Below, piece by piece: positions 1 through 9,050 of a DNA stretch of 64,000 bases. The position numbers and the translations under genes were made by a program. The notes under the pieces were generated by a model, which did no database searches, was not told where the DNA came from, and was given only the letters and a program-made list of their open reading frames with translations. Location of the stretch: positions 124,001-188,000 of the forward strand of contig NZ_JAAIWK010000005.1 of the NCBI RefSeq assembly GCF_011008565.1, written 5' to 3'. Each line of letters begins with the position of its first letter. The first letter of the stretch is position 1. Source of the DNA: Heyndrickxia ginsengihumi. Lineage in GTDB: Bacteria; Bacillota; Bacilli; Bacillales; Bacillaceae_C.

Positions 1-261
1 ATTAAAGATGAAGCATGGGTGAACCCATTTCTTGGAAACCTATCTCTTATTTGCTTTGCGGAAAGTTTAGGCGGAACAGAAAGCTTCATTACATATCCGG
101 CAACACAAACACATGCTGATATTCCAGAACAGATTCGTATTCAATCTGGCGTTGATAATTGCTTACTGCGTTTTTCTGTCGGTATTGAAGATGCACAAGA
201 TTTAATTGAAGACTTGGAACAATCATTTGCGAATATTAAAGAAAGGGTGACGTTATCATGA
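1..261 (+). CDS. metI: Cystathionine gamma-synthase / O-acetylhomoserine thiolyase, 3' part (MetI)
   Basis: The frame is open from the first base of the window and ends at TGA, so only the last 86 or so residues are present. They match the C-terminal domain of the Cys/Met-metabolism PLP-dependent family: the run ESLGGTESFITYPATQTHAD followed by LLRFSVGIED is the family signature also seen in the two genes that follow. In Bacillus, MetI joins activated homoserine to cysteine or sulfide on the way to methionine, and metI is followed by metC with an overlap, as here (ATGA at 258-261). The PLP lysine and any S-box leader lie upstream of the window. MetI rather than another family member is inferred from gene order. 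Confidence 0.85.
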   Translation: MKDEAWVNPFLGNLSLICFAESLGGTESFITYPATQTHADIPEQIRIQSGVDNCLLRFSVGIEDAQDLIEDLEQSFANIKERVTLS

Positions 262-1442
262 CAAATGACACATTTACATTTGAGACAAAGCTTTTACACA
301 ATAGCCATAAAATTGACCCTGTGACAGGTGCAGTTAGTGTCCCAATTCAGCATGCTTCTACATATCACCAGTTCAATATTGACTCCTTTGGAAAATATGA
401 CTATAGCCGTTCATTAAATCCGACTAGGGAGGCACTTGAAGATGTTATTGCTGAACTAGAAGGAGGAATAAAAGGTTTCGCATTCTCATCTGGTATGGCC
501 GCGATATCTACAGCTTTTCTCCTTCTTTCAGCAGGAGATCATGTCGTGATTACTGAAGATGTATATGGCGGTACGTTCCGAATGGTCACAGAAGTATTGA
601 CTCGCTTTGGTATTGAACATACATTTGTCGATATGACAAATCTAGAAGAAGTTAAACTAGCGATTCAGGATAATACAAAAGCCTTCTACATTGAAACACC
701 TTCTAATCCGTTATTGAAGGTGACGGATATTCAAGCAATTAGTCAGTTAGCAAAAGAGATTGGTGCACTGACTTATGTTGATAATACTTTTTTAACGCCA
801 GCTCTACAAAAACCGTTGCAATTTGGAGCAGACATTGTTTTGCATAGTGCAACGAAGTTTTTGTCTGGTCATAGCGATGTCGTAGCGGGGCTTGCTGTTG
901 TAAAAGATGAGAAGTTAGCTAAAAAGCTTGGATTCTTACAAAATTCCTTTGGGGCCGTTCTCGGTGTTCAAGATGCGTGGCTTGTTTTAAGAGGGCTCAA
1001 AACACTCCATGTGCGACTGGAACAATCGCAAAAATCAGCGATTGAATTAGCAGAGTTCTTACAAGACCATCCGCTTGTTCAAAAAGTGCATTATCCGCAT
1101 CTTGCCTGTCATCCGCAACATCAATTGCAGCAAAAGCAAGCAGCTGGACCTGGTGCAGTGTTATCATTTGAACTAAAGGATGAAGAATTACTGCGTACAT
1201 TTGTATCAAATGTGAAAATCCCTGTATTTGCTGTTAGTCTTGGCGCGGTTGAATCAATTCTATCTTATCCAGCAAAAATGTCACATGCTGCAATGCCGGA
1301 GGAAGAAAGGGAAAAGCGTGGAATTCGTAATAGCTTATTGCGTTTTTCTGTTGGTTTGGAGAATGTTGAGGATCTTAAAAAAGACTTCTCCCAAGCATTT
1401 GAAAAAATTAAAGGCCATTCATTCGCTTACAAAGGAGCTTAA
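258..1442 (+). CDS. metC: Cystathionine beta-lyase (MetC)
   Basis: This 394-residue protein has the full length of a Cys/Met-metabolism PLP enzyme. The PLP lysine is K200 in HSATKFLSGHSD; the aspartate of YVDNTF and the SSGMAA loop that binds the cofactor phosphate are also visible. Cystathionine beta-lyase cleaves cystathionine to homocysteine, pyruvate and ammonia in methionine synthesis. The start ATG overlaps the stop of metI by four bases, which points to translational coupling, and the order metI-metC is the one known from Bacillus. Family membership is certain; beta-lyase rather than gamma-lyase or gamma-synthase activity rests mainly on the operon context. Confidence 0.85.
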   Translation: MTNDTFTFETKLLHNSHKIDPVTGAVSVPIQHASTYHQFNIDSFGKYDYSRSLNPTREALEDVIAELEGGIKGFAFSSGMAAISTAFLLLSAGDHVVITEDVYGGTFRMVTEVLTRFGIEHTFVDMTNLEEVKLAIQDNTKAFYIETPSNPLLKVTDIQAISQLAKEIGALTYVDNTFLTPALQKPLQFGADIVLHSATKFLSGHSDVVAGLAVVKDEKLAKKLGFLQNSFGAVLGVQDAWLVLRGLKTLHVRLEQSQKSAIELAEFLQDHPLVQKVHYPHLACHPQHQLQQKQAAGPGAVLSFELKDEELLRTFVSNVKIPVFAVSLGAVESILSYPAKMSHAAMPEEEREKRGIRNSLLRFSVGLENVEDLKKDFSQAFEKIKGHSFAYKGA

Positions 1443-1444
1443 TT

Positions 1445-2641
1445 ATGTCAGAACCAGATATGCAACATAAAGAAACGGTAGTTATTCATGCTGATGATGT
1501 TGAAAGTGATGGGGCAATCAATCCACCAATCTATTATTCAGCTACATTTCAGGCAAAGGATGCTGATGAATTTGCAGAAATGGCTGGAACATCGAGACAC
1601 CCGAAGTACTATACACGTTATGGGAATCCTCTCCATACGCGTGTAAGTAAAATAGTCGCCGAACTTGAGGGGACAGAGACGGCATTGGTAACAGGTTCAG
1701 GCATGGGGGCTATTTCCACGACCCTATTAGCATTAGTTCGTGCTGGTGACCATGTTATTGCACAGACAAGGCATTATATGAGTACATCTAAAATTATGGA
1801 TGAAATGCTACCGCGATTTGGGGTAGAAGTCACGGTTGTAGAGCAGGCAGATATTCAGGCATTTAAAGATGCAATACGTCCAAATACAAAGCTGATAATG
1901 GTTGAGACTCCTGCTAATCCAACGCTTGTCGTTACTGATTTGGAAGCAGTCGTAGAGCTAGCACATGCTAATGGGATCATTGTGGTTGCAGATAATACAT
2001 TTGCGTCACCTATCAATCAACGGCCACATGATTTTGGTGTAGATGTAGTCGTTCATAGTGCGACGAAATATTTAGGTGGGCATCATGATTTGATGGCAGG
2101 AGTTATTTGTACGAATGAAGTATTAGCTGAACAGATTTGGGAAACGCACATTTCAATCGGTGCGGTACTTTCGCCAATGGATGCCTGGCTATTGTTAAGA
2201 GGACTGCGGACATTGCCGATGAGGGTAGAGAAAATTAATCAAAATGCCCTTGCTTTAGCGCATTTTTTAGAGGAGCAACCGCAAATTGAACGGGTATTTT
2301 ATCCAGGCCTACCAAGCCATCCTCAATATGAATTAGCGAAGAAGCAAATGAATGGCTTTGGCGCGGTCATCGCATTTGCTATAAAAGGTGGATTTGCTGA
2401 GACAGAGCGTTTTATAGATGCATTGGCATTATCACATAATGCCGTAAGCTTAGGCGGCGTTGATTCATTAGCCGTACATACCGCTGCAATGTGGAAAGGA
2501 ACAATGAATGAGGAGCAAATGAAGGCAGCAGGAATTCCTCCTAATTTTGTTCGGTATTCGGTGGGAATTGAACATATTAATGATTTAAAAGCGGATATAC
2601 TACAAGCGCTAAAACATACTTATGAAATTGATAAGGTATGA
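1445..2641 (+). CDS. Third Cys/Met-metabolism PLP enzyme (trans-sulfuration family)
   Basis: This 398-residue protein belongs to the same PLP family as metI and metC. The PLP lysine is K208 in HSATKYLGGHHD, with VADNTFASP and GSGMGAIS as further cofactor-binding motifs. It starts two bases after the metC stop with an AAAGGAG ribosome binding site, so it is the third gene of the operon. The sequence does not tell whether it is a methionine gamma-lyase, cystathionine gamma-lyase or another sulfur amino-acid lyase; motifs such as SLGGVDSLAVHTAAMWKG resemble the lyase/gamma-lyase branch. A third paralogue at this place is not part of the B. subtilis metIC operon. A terminator overlaps its stop codon. 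Confidence 0.8.
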   Translation: MSEPDMQHKETVVIHADDVESDGAINPPIYYSATFQAKDADEFAEMAGTSRHPKYYTRYGNPLHTRVSKIVAELEGTETALVTGSGMGAISTTLLALVRAGDHVIAQTRHYMSTSKIMDEMLPRFGVEVTVVEQADIQAFKDAIRPNTKLIMVETPANPTLVVTDLEAVVELAHANGIIVVADNTFASPINQRPHDFGVDVVVHSATKYLGGHHDLMAGVICTNEVLAEQIWETHISIGAVLSPMDAWLLLRGLRTLPMRVEKINQNALALAHFLEEQPQIERVFYPGLPSHPQYELAKKQMNGFGAVIAFAIKGGFAETERFIDALALSHNAVSLGGVDSLAVHTAAMWKGTMNEEQMKAAGIPPNFVRYSVGIEHINDLKADILQALKHTYEIDKV

Positions 2642-2672
2642 ATTCTTCAGGAATTCATACCTTATTTTTTGT
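2633..2672 (+). terminator. Intrinsic terminator of the met operon
   Basis: A perfect 13-bp stem (2633-2645 with 2651-2663, five-base loop) is followed by a T-rich tract. The left arm includes the last codons and stop of the third PLP enzyme gene. Confidence 0.9.
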
Positions 2673-3047
2673 TTTTGTTAGTCTGTTGTGTTTTATTAAA
2701 CAGTTCATAAAGTTGGCTAGAAGAACTGCCCGCGGAAAACAAATTCCTTGAAGCGAAAATCACTCATCGCCTCTAGTTAAGTGAACAATAATCTTTAGAG
2801 ACAAGCTTATTTTTTAAAAATATTATTTCTGTTAGATATGGAAAAACGTGCTATCGAAAGATGTATACGTAATACATTTTTTAAATAAAAAAATATGATA
2901 CACTTGAGCTATATGTAAGGATAAGAATGAGAGGTAGGATGGTTGGTCTTAATAAATGTGAAAAAGATAAGAATCGGTAATGGGGCTTCTTTATTTCATA
3001 AACATATGTATTAGTAGTTTTGATTAGAAAGGAAGAATGTTGTATTA
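2673..3047. other. Intergenic region before the first LytTR regulator
   Basis: I see no credible gene in this 375-base stretch. Around 2730-2775 there is a short GC-richer run (GCCCGCGGAAAACAAATTCC) that looks like a decayed fragment of the dispersed repeat described further on. An AT-rich segment around 2880-2900 contains a TATGAT-like hexamer that could be the -10 of the regulator promoter, but no convincing -35 goes with it. The ribosome binding site AGAAAGGAAG precedes the ATG at 3048. Confidence 0.4.
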
Positions 3048-3776
3048 ATGAGAGTAATCTTAGCAGATGATGACCAGCAATCCTTAGAGACGGTGCGAGA
3101 TTTTCTAAAAGACATAACAAATATAGAAATTGTTGCACAATGTCAAAATAGTGAAGAACTAGTTGAAACAGTGATACGTCAAAAACCAGATATATTATTA
3201 GTAGACGTTCAAATGTCAAAGAAAAATGGCATGGATGCTGTGAAAGAATGTCTAATGTTTCATCCGCAAGTCAAACTTATCTTTATTTGTGCCCAACATG
3301 ACCATGCACTTGAAGCATTTCAAATGAATGCTATTGACTATATCGTCAAGCCAGTTGGAAAAAATCGGTTGTACCAAGCAATTGAAAAGGCAATAACAAT
3401 TATTATGTATGAACGGAAAGAATCTCCAAAAATCATTATTAAACATCTCCCTATTAAAGACTTGCATGGTATTTCCTACATACCACAGCAGGATATTCTA
3501 TTTATTGAGAAATCAGGAAAAAAATGTTTAATTTATACAGAAGATAATGTTATTGAGACAAATGAAAATATTGGTACCTTACTAAATAAACTGGATGATT
3601 CCTTTTTTCCTGCCCACCGTTCCTATATCATTAATTTAAAAAAAATTAAACGAATTGTCCCTAAAAATGAAACCTATCTTGCTTATTTTGATCATATTGA
3701 TCAGCAGGCAAGTATATCAAAACTGAAAATAAATGAAGTAAAAGATAAAATCTCACAATTTATGAAATCGTTATAA
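3048..3776 (+). CDS. LytTR-family response regulator (copy A1)
   Basis: The protein has 242 residues: a CheY-like receiver (about 1-120) and a LytTR DNA-binding domain (about 140-240). The acidic pocket is DDD at 7-9, the phosphoacceptor is D53 in LLVDVQMS, and the conserved lysine lies in YIVKPVG. The LytTR part shows the typical ILFIEKSGKK and FFPAHRSYIINLKKI segments. Such proteins bind direct repeats in promoters on phosphorylation. It sits 24 bases upstream of a hybrid histidine kinase and is probably co-transcribed with it. It is clearly paralogous to the regulator at 28000-28749. Target promoters are unknown. Confidence 0.9.
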   Translation: MRVILADDDQQSLETVRDFLKDITNIEIVAQCQNSEELVETVIRQKPDILLVDVQMSKKNGMDAVKECLMFHPQVKLIFICAQHDHALEAFQMNAIDYIVKPVGKNRLYQAIEKAITIIMYERKESPKIIIKHLPIKDLHGISYIPQQDILFIEKSGKKCLIYTEDNVIETNENIGTLLNKLDDSFFPAHRSYIINLKKIKRIVPKNETYLAYFDHIDQQASISKLKINEVKDKISQFMKSL

Positions 3777-3799
3777 ATGTACTTTAAAGGAGAAACGGA

Positions 3800-6700
3800 A
3801 TGTCATTTACAGATCAACTAGATGTTCACATTGTCATTCTATCTATTATAGTAGCAATTATTGGTGCTTATGCCAGTTTAGATATTATCAGTAAAGTATA
3901 TCAAAAAAGAATGAACGGATTATTTACTGGATCTATTATGATGGGCATGAGCATTTGCGCAATGCATTTTATTGGAATGCTTGCGCGTAATACTCATGAG
4001 AAAATGATGTTTAATACACCTCTTGTTGCAGGTGCTTTTATGTTTTCCATTCTCTTATCGTTCTTATCCTTTTATTTATTAGAGCAGCTAGGGGCTTCTT
4101 TAAAAAATTTGTTTATTGCTAGTTTAGTAATGAGCTTGTCCATATCAGGAATGCATTTTATTGGTACATTATCAATGTATACGTATATTCGTATAACGTA
4201 TGATGTAAAATGGATGTTTTTGGCTATTTTGCTGGCATGGCTAGGTTCATATTTCGCATTTATCTTATCTTTTTATTTAAAAAAGCAATGGTTTCTAAAA
4301 CATCTTATTAGTGGTGGCATATTGGGGATTGGCGTTACGCTGATGCACTATATAACGATGGGGGCTATTACAATACATGAAAATGAGAGCAATAATCAAA
4401 TGATTGGCTTTAAACAATTTTCCCGACATAATCTAGCATTTGCTCTCGGTATTGCCGTGTTGGTACTAATCGGTTTAATTGTATTATTTTCAGATTTAAA
4501 TAAATATGCACTTCGTAAGTTTAAAGAAACATCAGAACGGACGCATCATTCAGATTTACGAAAATATAAAGAAAGAATTAAAAAAGCACAAAGAGATTTA
4601 TATGAAACAATTCGCAATCAACAAGGCATGATTTTTAAATATATAAAAATAGGAGATCAGTTTGTTCATACAATTTGCGATGGTGATTTGTTATATCGCT
4701 TCGGTGGAAATCCTTCTAAAGTAATAGGAAAGTCTGTGTTTGATTTTCTGCCGGAGTATATGGCAAAAGAAAAGGTTTCATATTATCACCTTGCATGGGC
4801 TGGCGAACAAGTAAGTTATGAAGGGCATCTAAATGGCATTGACTATTTATGCCAATTGCGCCCTGTCATTGTAAATGGAGAAGTACAAGAGGTAATTGGT
4901 TCGTGTATTGATATTACTGATAAAAATCGGGCAGAAAAAAAGCTCCGTTACGAAAAAGAATTTTACCAGCATGTGTTAAGTATGATGTCTGAGGCCATTT
5001 TTGTCTATTCAGCGAAAGATGAAGAAAAAATTGTATTAAATAAGAATGTATATGAATTTATGGGGATCGATGAAACGGCGTTTACTGAACTAACGTTAGC
5101 TGACGCATCTACACAGTTTTTGGAAGAGGATGGGCGTAGCTCAACACCAGAATCAACTCCAATTTCTTATACGTTAACGACTGGAAAACCACTTGTTAAT
5201 AAAGTGTTAGGATTAAAGAGAAAAGATAGTAATCCTATTTGGTTATCAGTAAATACGAGGCTACTAAAAGATGAAGATGACGCACAAAATTCGCGAGTTA
5301 TGGTAACAATGTCAGATATAACCGAGCAAAAAAATCAAGAAAATATAATTAAAGAAAACTATGCCTTAGTAAATACGATCTTGAATAGTCTTTATATCGG
5401 TGTGTTAATCGTAGCCCCGGATGGTAAAATCGTGTTTGTAAATGAAAGCTTTTGTGAGATGTTTCAAATCGATCAGTCTGCTGAAGAAATGGTCGGTCAA
5501 CATATTTCGACATTCCATGCACAGCTGTTTAAACATGTCCCTGAAGGTCAAAGTAGAATTGAGGAAATTCTAAAGAAGAATAAAGCCACTGGGGATGAAA
5601 TAAGAATTTCGGATAAGCGGGTTATTTATCGTAAATATTCCCCTTTCCAAATAAATAATGAACTCCAAGATCATCTATGGACATTTGAGGATATAACAAG
5701 CCGAAAACGGCTGGAAGATGAAATTATCCGTTCTAAAGAAGATGCAGTTAAGGCAAGCCAAGCAAAGTCTGAATTTTTGTCGAAAATGAGCCATGAATTG
5801 AGGACGCCATTAAACGGTATATTAGGCTTTTCCCAACTCCTGGAATTAGATCGAACGCTTAATCAGCAACAGCAGTCATTTGTACAAGAAATTTTAAGAG
5901 GCGGACGCCATTTATTAAATTTAATTAACGAGGTTCTAGATTTATCTAGAATTGAATCAGGAAAGTTAAAAGTTAACATAGAAGAAGTAAACATTGTGAA
6001 CATACTAACAGAATGTATAAACATGCTGCAGCCGCTTGCGAATAGGCGAAATATCCGTATTTATTCAGACTTAACAAATGCACTTGATATTTTTATTTTT
6101 GGAGATCCTCTTAGAATAAAACAAATTTTTATTAACTTAATTGATAATGCGATTAAGTATAACCATCAAAATGGAGAGGTTTTTATACATTGTGAACGAC
6201 GTAATGGAGAAATTGTATTTCGTATAAAGGATACAGGTATTGGGATTTCAGAAAAAGAACAGCCGAATATTTTTGAACCATTCTATCGAGCTAAAAATAT
6301 AAAAGTAGAAGGAACGGGAATCGGACTTTCACTTGTTAAACAGCTTGTTGAACTAATGAATGGAACTATTGGGTTTGCTAGTGAACAAGACAATGGAAGT
6401 GAATTTTGGTTTAGCATTCCGATTGATCATATGCCGAACAGACCAAGTGCAACGATCATGATAAATCAAACCGAAATTATTCCGCAGAAGCATGCAGTTA
6501 ACATTCTTTACATTGAAGATAATCATTCTAATATTCAGCTAATCCAAAAGATCCTTCAACGTGTGTATAGTAATCTCTTTTTACAAACGGCATTGACAGG
6601 TGAAGAAGGAATTGAACGAATTCGGAAGGAAGAGTTTGATCTTATTCTATTAGACATTAATCTCCCTGATATGAGCGGATACGACGTAATGAAAAAGATC

Positions 6701-6865
6701 CAAACAATGGCTGGAAAGAAACGACAACCTCCAGTTATTGCGCTAAGTGCTTATGCGATGGCTGAAGATATAAACAGAGCTTATCATGAAGGGTTCTCTG
6801 ATTTTATTGTTAAGCCGATCATTATTTCGGACTTTTTGGGAATGATAAAAAAATATTTGAAGTAA
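3800..6865 (+). CDS. MHYT-PAS hybrid sensor histidine kinase with C-terminal receiver
   Basis: This 1021-residue membrane protein begins with about seven hydrophobic segments (1-235) carrying three MHYT-type repeats (AMHFIGML, GMHFIGTL, LMHYITMG), a module thought to bind a metal and sense a diatomic gas or redox signal. Three PAS-like regions follow (about 270-375, 385-515, 520-640), then HisKA with the phosphorylated histidine H665 in SHELRTPLN, a HATPase domain (N box DNAIKY, G boxes DTGIGIS and GTGIGLSL) and a receiver with phosphoacceptor D952 in LLDINLPDMSGYD. It lies directly after a LytTR regulator and ahead of an EAL gene, so it probably feeds phosphate into the local signalling block. 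There is no Hpt domain in the window, so phosphorelay to the LytTR regulators is only a guess. Confidence 0.9.
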   Translation: MSFTDQLDVHIVILSIIVAIIGAYASLDIISKVYQKRMNGLFTGSIMMGMSICAMHFIGMLARNTHEKMMFNTPLVAGAFMFSILLSFLSFYLLEQLGASLKNLFIASLVMSLSISGMHFIGTLSMYTYIRITYDVKWMFLAILLAWLGSYFAFILSFYLKKQWFLKHLISGGILGIGVTLMHYITMGAITIHENESNNQMIGFKQFSRHNLAFALGIAVLVLIGLIVLFSDLNKYALRKFKETSERTHHSDLRKYKERIKKAQRDLYETIRNQQGMIFKYIKIGDQFVHTICDGDLLYRFGGNPSKVIGKSVFDFLPEYMAKEKVSYYHLAWAGEQVSYEGHLNGIDYLCQLRPVIVNGEVQEVIGSCIDITDKNRAEKKLRYEKEFYQHVLSMMSEAIFVYSAKDEEKIVLNKNVYEFMGIDETAFTELTLADASTQFLEEDGRSSTPESTPISYTLTTGKPLVNKVLGLKRKDSNPIWLSVNTRLLKDEDDAQNSRVMVTMSDITEQKNQENIIKENYALVNTILNSLYIGVLIVAPDGKIVFVNESFCEMFQIDQSAEEMVGQHISTFHAQLFKHVPEGQSRIEEILKKNKATGDEIRISDKRVIYRKYSPFQINNELQDHLWTFEDITSRKRLEDEIIRSKEDAVKASQAKSEFLSKMSHELRTPLNGILGFSQLLELDRTLNQQQQSFVQEILRGGRHLLNLINEVLDLSRIESGKLKVNIEEVNIVNILTECINMLQPLANRRNIRIYSDLTNALDIFIFGDPLRIKQIFINLIDNAIKYNHQNGEVFIHCERRNGEIVFRIKDTGIGISEKEQPNIFEPFYRAKNIKVEGTGIGLSLVKQLVELMNGTIGFASEQDNGSEFWFSIPIDHMPNRPSATIMINQTEIIPQKHAVNILYIEDNHSNIQLIQKILQRVYSNLFLQTALTGEEGIERIRKEEFDLILLDINLPDMSGYDVMKKIQTMAGKKRQPPVIALSAYAMAEDINRAYHEGFSDFIVKPIIISDFLGMIKKYLK

Positions 6866-7150
6866 TAATATGAAAAATCAGCTGGATATGACGACATAAA
6901 TAATATGGGGAATATTATATTATGTATCATGTCCAACTTTTTGATTAGAACGTTTCCAAATAATTGAATTGTCGAAAAAAGTTTTAAAATGCAGAGATTC
7001 TGTCTTAAAAAGTAGAAATTTATCATTTAATAGCCCGACTATGCGATTCAAATGTTGCTCACCTGTTAGACATTGATTAGGTTGAACAGTACATTTATCA
7101 TATGCACTAAATGTCTGGAATTAGGATTTTTTGGAGAGGGTGAGGAATTT

Positions 7151-7894
7151 TTGGATATTAGGAAATTGATTGAGAACGGTGAAATGGAACATGTCTATCA
7201 ATCATTATGGAAATTAAATAATTGGCATATTTACGGATTTGAAGCACTATTAAGAGTTCCAAACCCTAAAATAACAAATATTGAACATGTGTTTATTGAA
7301 GCAAGGGAACAGGGAGTCTTATATGAATTAGATACAATGGCAATTCGAGGTGCTGTAAGTTGCTTCCCGCTTAAATATATAAAACATGAGCTTCTGTTTA
7401 TAAATATTTTTCCTTCCACTCTCCTTCATGAACATTTTGAAATATTTTTACAAACATTGATAGATGATTTCCCGTTAATACGAGGGAAAGTAGTCTTTGA
7501 GTTTAGTGAAACGATTAGAGAAGAAAAAAATTGGGAATCTTCTTTGTTAAAAGAGAGGATTCAAATGCTTAAAAAGCATGGATTTTTATTTGCATTGGAT
7601 GACGTGGGAAAAGGAGTTGCTAATCTACAGAAAGTAATGGATTTTCAACCTAATTTCATTAAATTAGATCGATATTTTGCGAAGGATCTCTCTTCCTCCA
7701 TAGAAAAGCAAAGGATGATCTCAACCATGCAAAGTTATTGTCAGGATCATATTGGATTGGTATTAGAAGGGATTGAAAAAGAAAATGATTTAGCAACTGC
7801 AAAGCTGTTAAATGTACCATTTGCACAGGGATATTTACTTGGCAGACCAGGCAAAATAACTGCAAATCTGTTTGGACAGCTGCAAACGATTTAA
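7151..7894 (+). CDS. EAL-domain c-di-GMP phosphodiesterase, stand-alone
   Basis: The protein is a single EAL domain of 247 residues. Known catalytic positions are all present: E31 of FEALLR, N85 of INIFP, E117 of FEFSE, D150-D151 of LDDVGKG, K171 of IKLD, E206 of LEGIE and Q226 of QGYLLG. It should therefore hydrolyse c-di-GMP to pGpG. I chose the TTG at 7151 because it follows GGAGAGGGTGAGG at optimal distance and because its decayed paralogue at 29474 begins with the matching MDIKQF; the frame is open upstream to a TTG at 7073 without a ribosome binding site. It has no sensor domain, so control must come from expression or partners. It lies between the MHYT kinase and a second LytTR regulator. 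Confidence 0.88.
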   Translation: MDIRKLIENGEMEHVYQSLWKLNNWHIYGFEALLRVPNPKITNIEHVFIEAREQGVLYELDTMAIRGAVSCFPLKYIKHELLFINIFPSTLLHEHFEIFLQTLIDDFPLIRGKVVFEFSETIREEKNWESSLLKERIQMLKKHGFLFALDDVGKGVANLQKVMDFQPNFIKLDRYFAKDLSSSIEKQRMISTMQSYCQDHIGLVLEGIEKENDLATAKLLNVPFAQGYLLGRPGKITANLFGQLQTI

Positions 7895-7969
7895 ATTACT
7901 CTTCCTCTTCTTTGGTACGAATAATAAGTGGCTATAGTTTTAAAATAGCTATTTAGGGGAAAGTGAGAG

Positions 7970-8704
7970 ATGAAAATGGAAACGTTAAAGGTTGTAATTG
8001 CAGATGATGATCATCCTTCTAGAATGATTTTAAAGCATTTTTTAGATTTATTTATTGATTATCGTATAGTCGGAGAAGCCGAAGACGGCAAGGAGCTAAT
8101 AGAACTCATTTTACATAAAAAACCAGATATTGCTTTAGTGGATATTAACATGCCTGGTTTAAATGGACTTGAAGCCGTAAAAATATGCAAAGAGAAAGCC
8201 CCCCAATTGCAAGTTATTTTTACGACAGGGTTTGACGAATTTGCAGCAGAAGCTTTCGATGTTTCTGCTGCAGACTATGTGATTAAGCCAATTGAAAGGA
8301 CCCGGTTGTTTCTGGCACTTGAAAAGGCCAGGAAGGGCTTTGAAGTAGCGAAACAATCTGTTATGAAGTCTCATAACGCCAATCAAAAAATAGCAGTAAA
8401 GTCTTATAATACGCTTCTATATTTAGTTGTAGATGAGATTCTGTTTATTGAGAAAAAGGCAAGAAAAACAGTAATTCACACAACTGATCATTGTTATGAA
8501 ACAACTGAAACTCTGCAGGAAATTGAAGAAACATTACCAAGCTATTTTTATAAAACACACCGCTCATTTATTGTCAACTTAAAAAAAATTACTCGTATTG
8601 AAGCCTCAGGAGAGACTTATTTAGCATATTTTGCTAAATGCAGCAAAGTAGCATATATTTCAAAATTAAAAATATACAATGTACAATCATTGTTAGTAAA
8701 TTAG
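7970..8704 (+). CDS. LytTR-family response regulator (copy B1)
   Basis: The 244-residue protein has a receiver domain (acidic DDD at 12-14, phosphoacceptor D58 in ALVDINMPGLNG, YVIKPIE lysine motif) and a C-terminal LytTR domain (ILFIEKKARK, FYKTHRSFIVNLKKI). It is more like the regulator at 30172-30900 than its neighbour at 3048, so two subfamilies (A and B) flank an EAL gene in each cassette. A GGGGAAAGTGAGAG ribosome binding site precedes ATG 7970; ATG 7976 is an alternative. The gap to the EAL gene is 75 bases, so co-transcription is likely. Role unknown beyond transcriptional control. Confidence 0.9.
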   Translation: MKMETLKVVIADDDHPSRMILKHFLDLFIDYRIVGEAEDGKELIELILHKKPDIALVDINMPGLNGLEAVKICKEKAPQLQVIFTTGFDEFAAEAFDVSAADYVIKPIERTRLFLALEKARKGFEVAKQSVMKSHNANQKIAVKSYNTLLYLVVDEILFIEKKARKTVIHTTDHCYETTETLQEIEETLPSYFYKTHRSFIVNLKKITRIEASGETYLAYFAKCSKVAYISKLKIYNVQSLLVN

Positions 8705-8728
8705 CTGCTAGCAGTTCATTTAGATAGT

Positions 8729-8763
8729 CCCAGCAATGATCATACCTTATGAAGGTTGTTGGG
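8729..8763 (+). terminator. Hairpin after the LytTR regulator, possible terminator without T-run
   Basis: CCCAGCAA pairs with TTGTTGGG, and inside it ACCTT pairs with AAGGT around a three-base loop. No T-tract follows, so it may be a weak or factor-dependent terminator. The rest of the 346-base gap to the next gene (8764-9050) holds nothing I can identify apart from a GAGGGAAAG ribosome binding site before ATG 9051. Confidence 0.45.
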
Positions 8764-9050
8764 GCTCCCCGTAATGTTGAAACTTACCAGCCTTAAAATT
8801 ATGACTCATCCTGTATTTCCTTTTTCTATTGGTCTGGCTAAAAAATAAGGATCAGAAAATTCGAGGATTGACCAGCTTTATAATTCAATAAATTCCATGA
8901 ATTTGAAGAATGCTAAAAATTAGTTAGAACAGCTTCTTCCAAATGTCCTTAATGTGTCTTATAATGTTCTTTTTGCCTCGTACTCTTTTTAGTATATTAG
9001 TGATATTAGCAGGATAAAGGTTAATTACAGCGATGAATTGAGGGAAAGAT

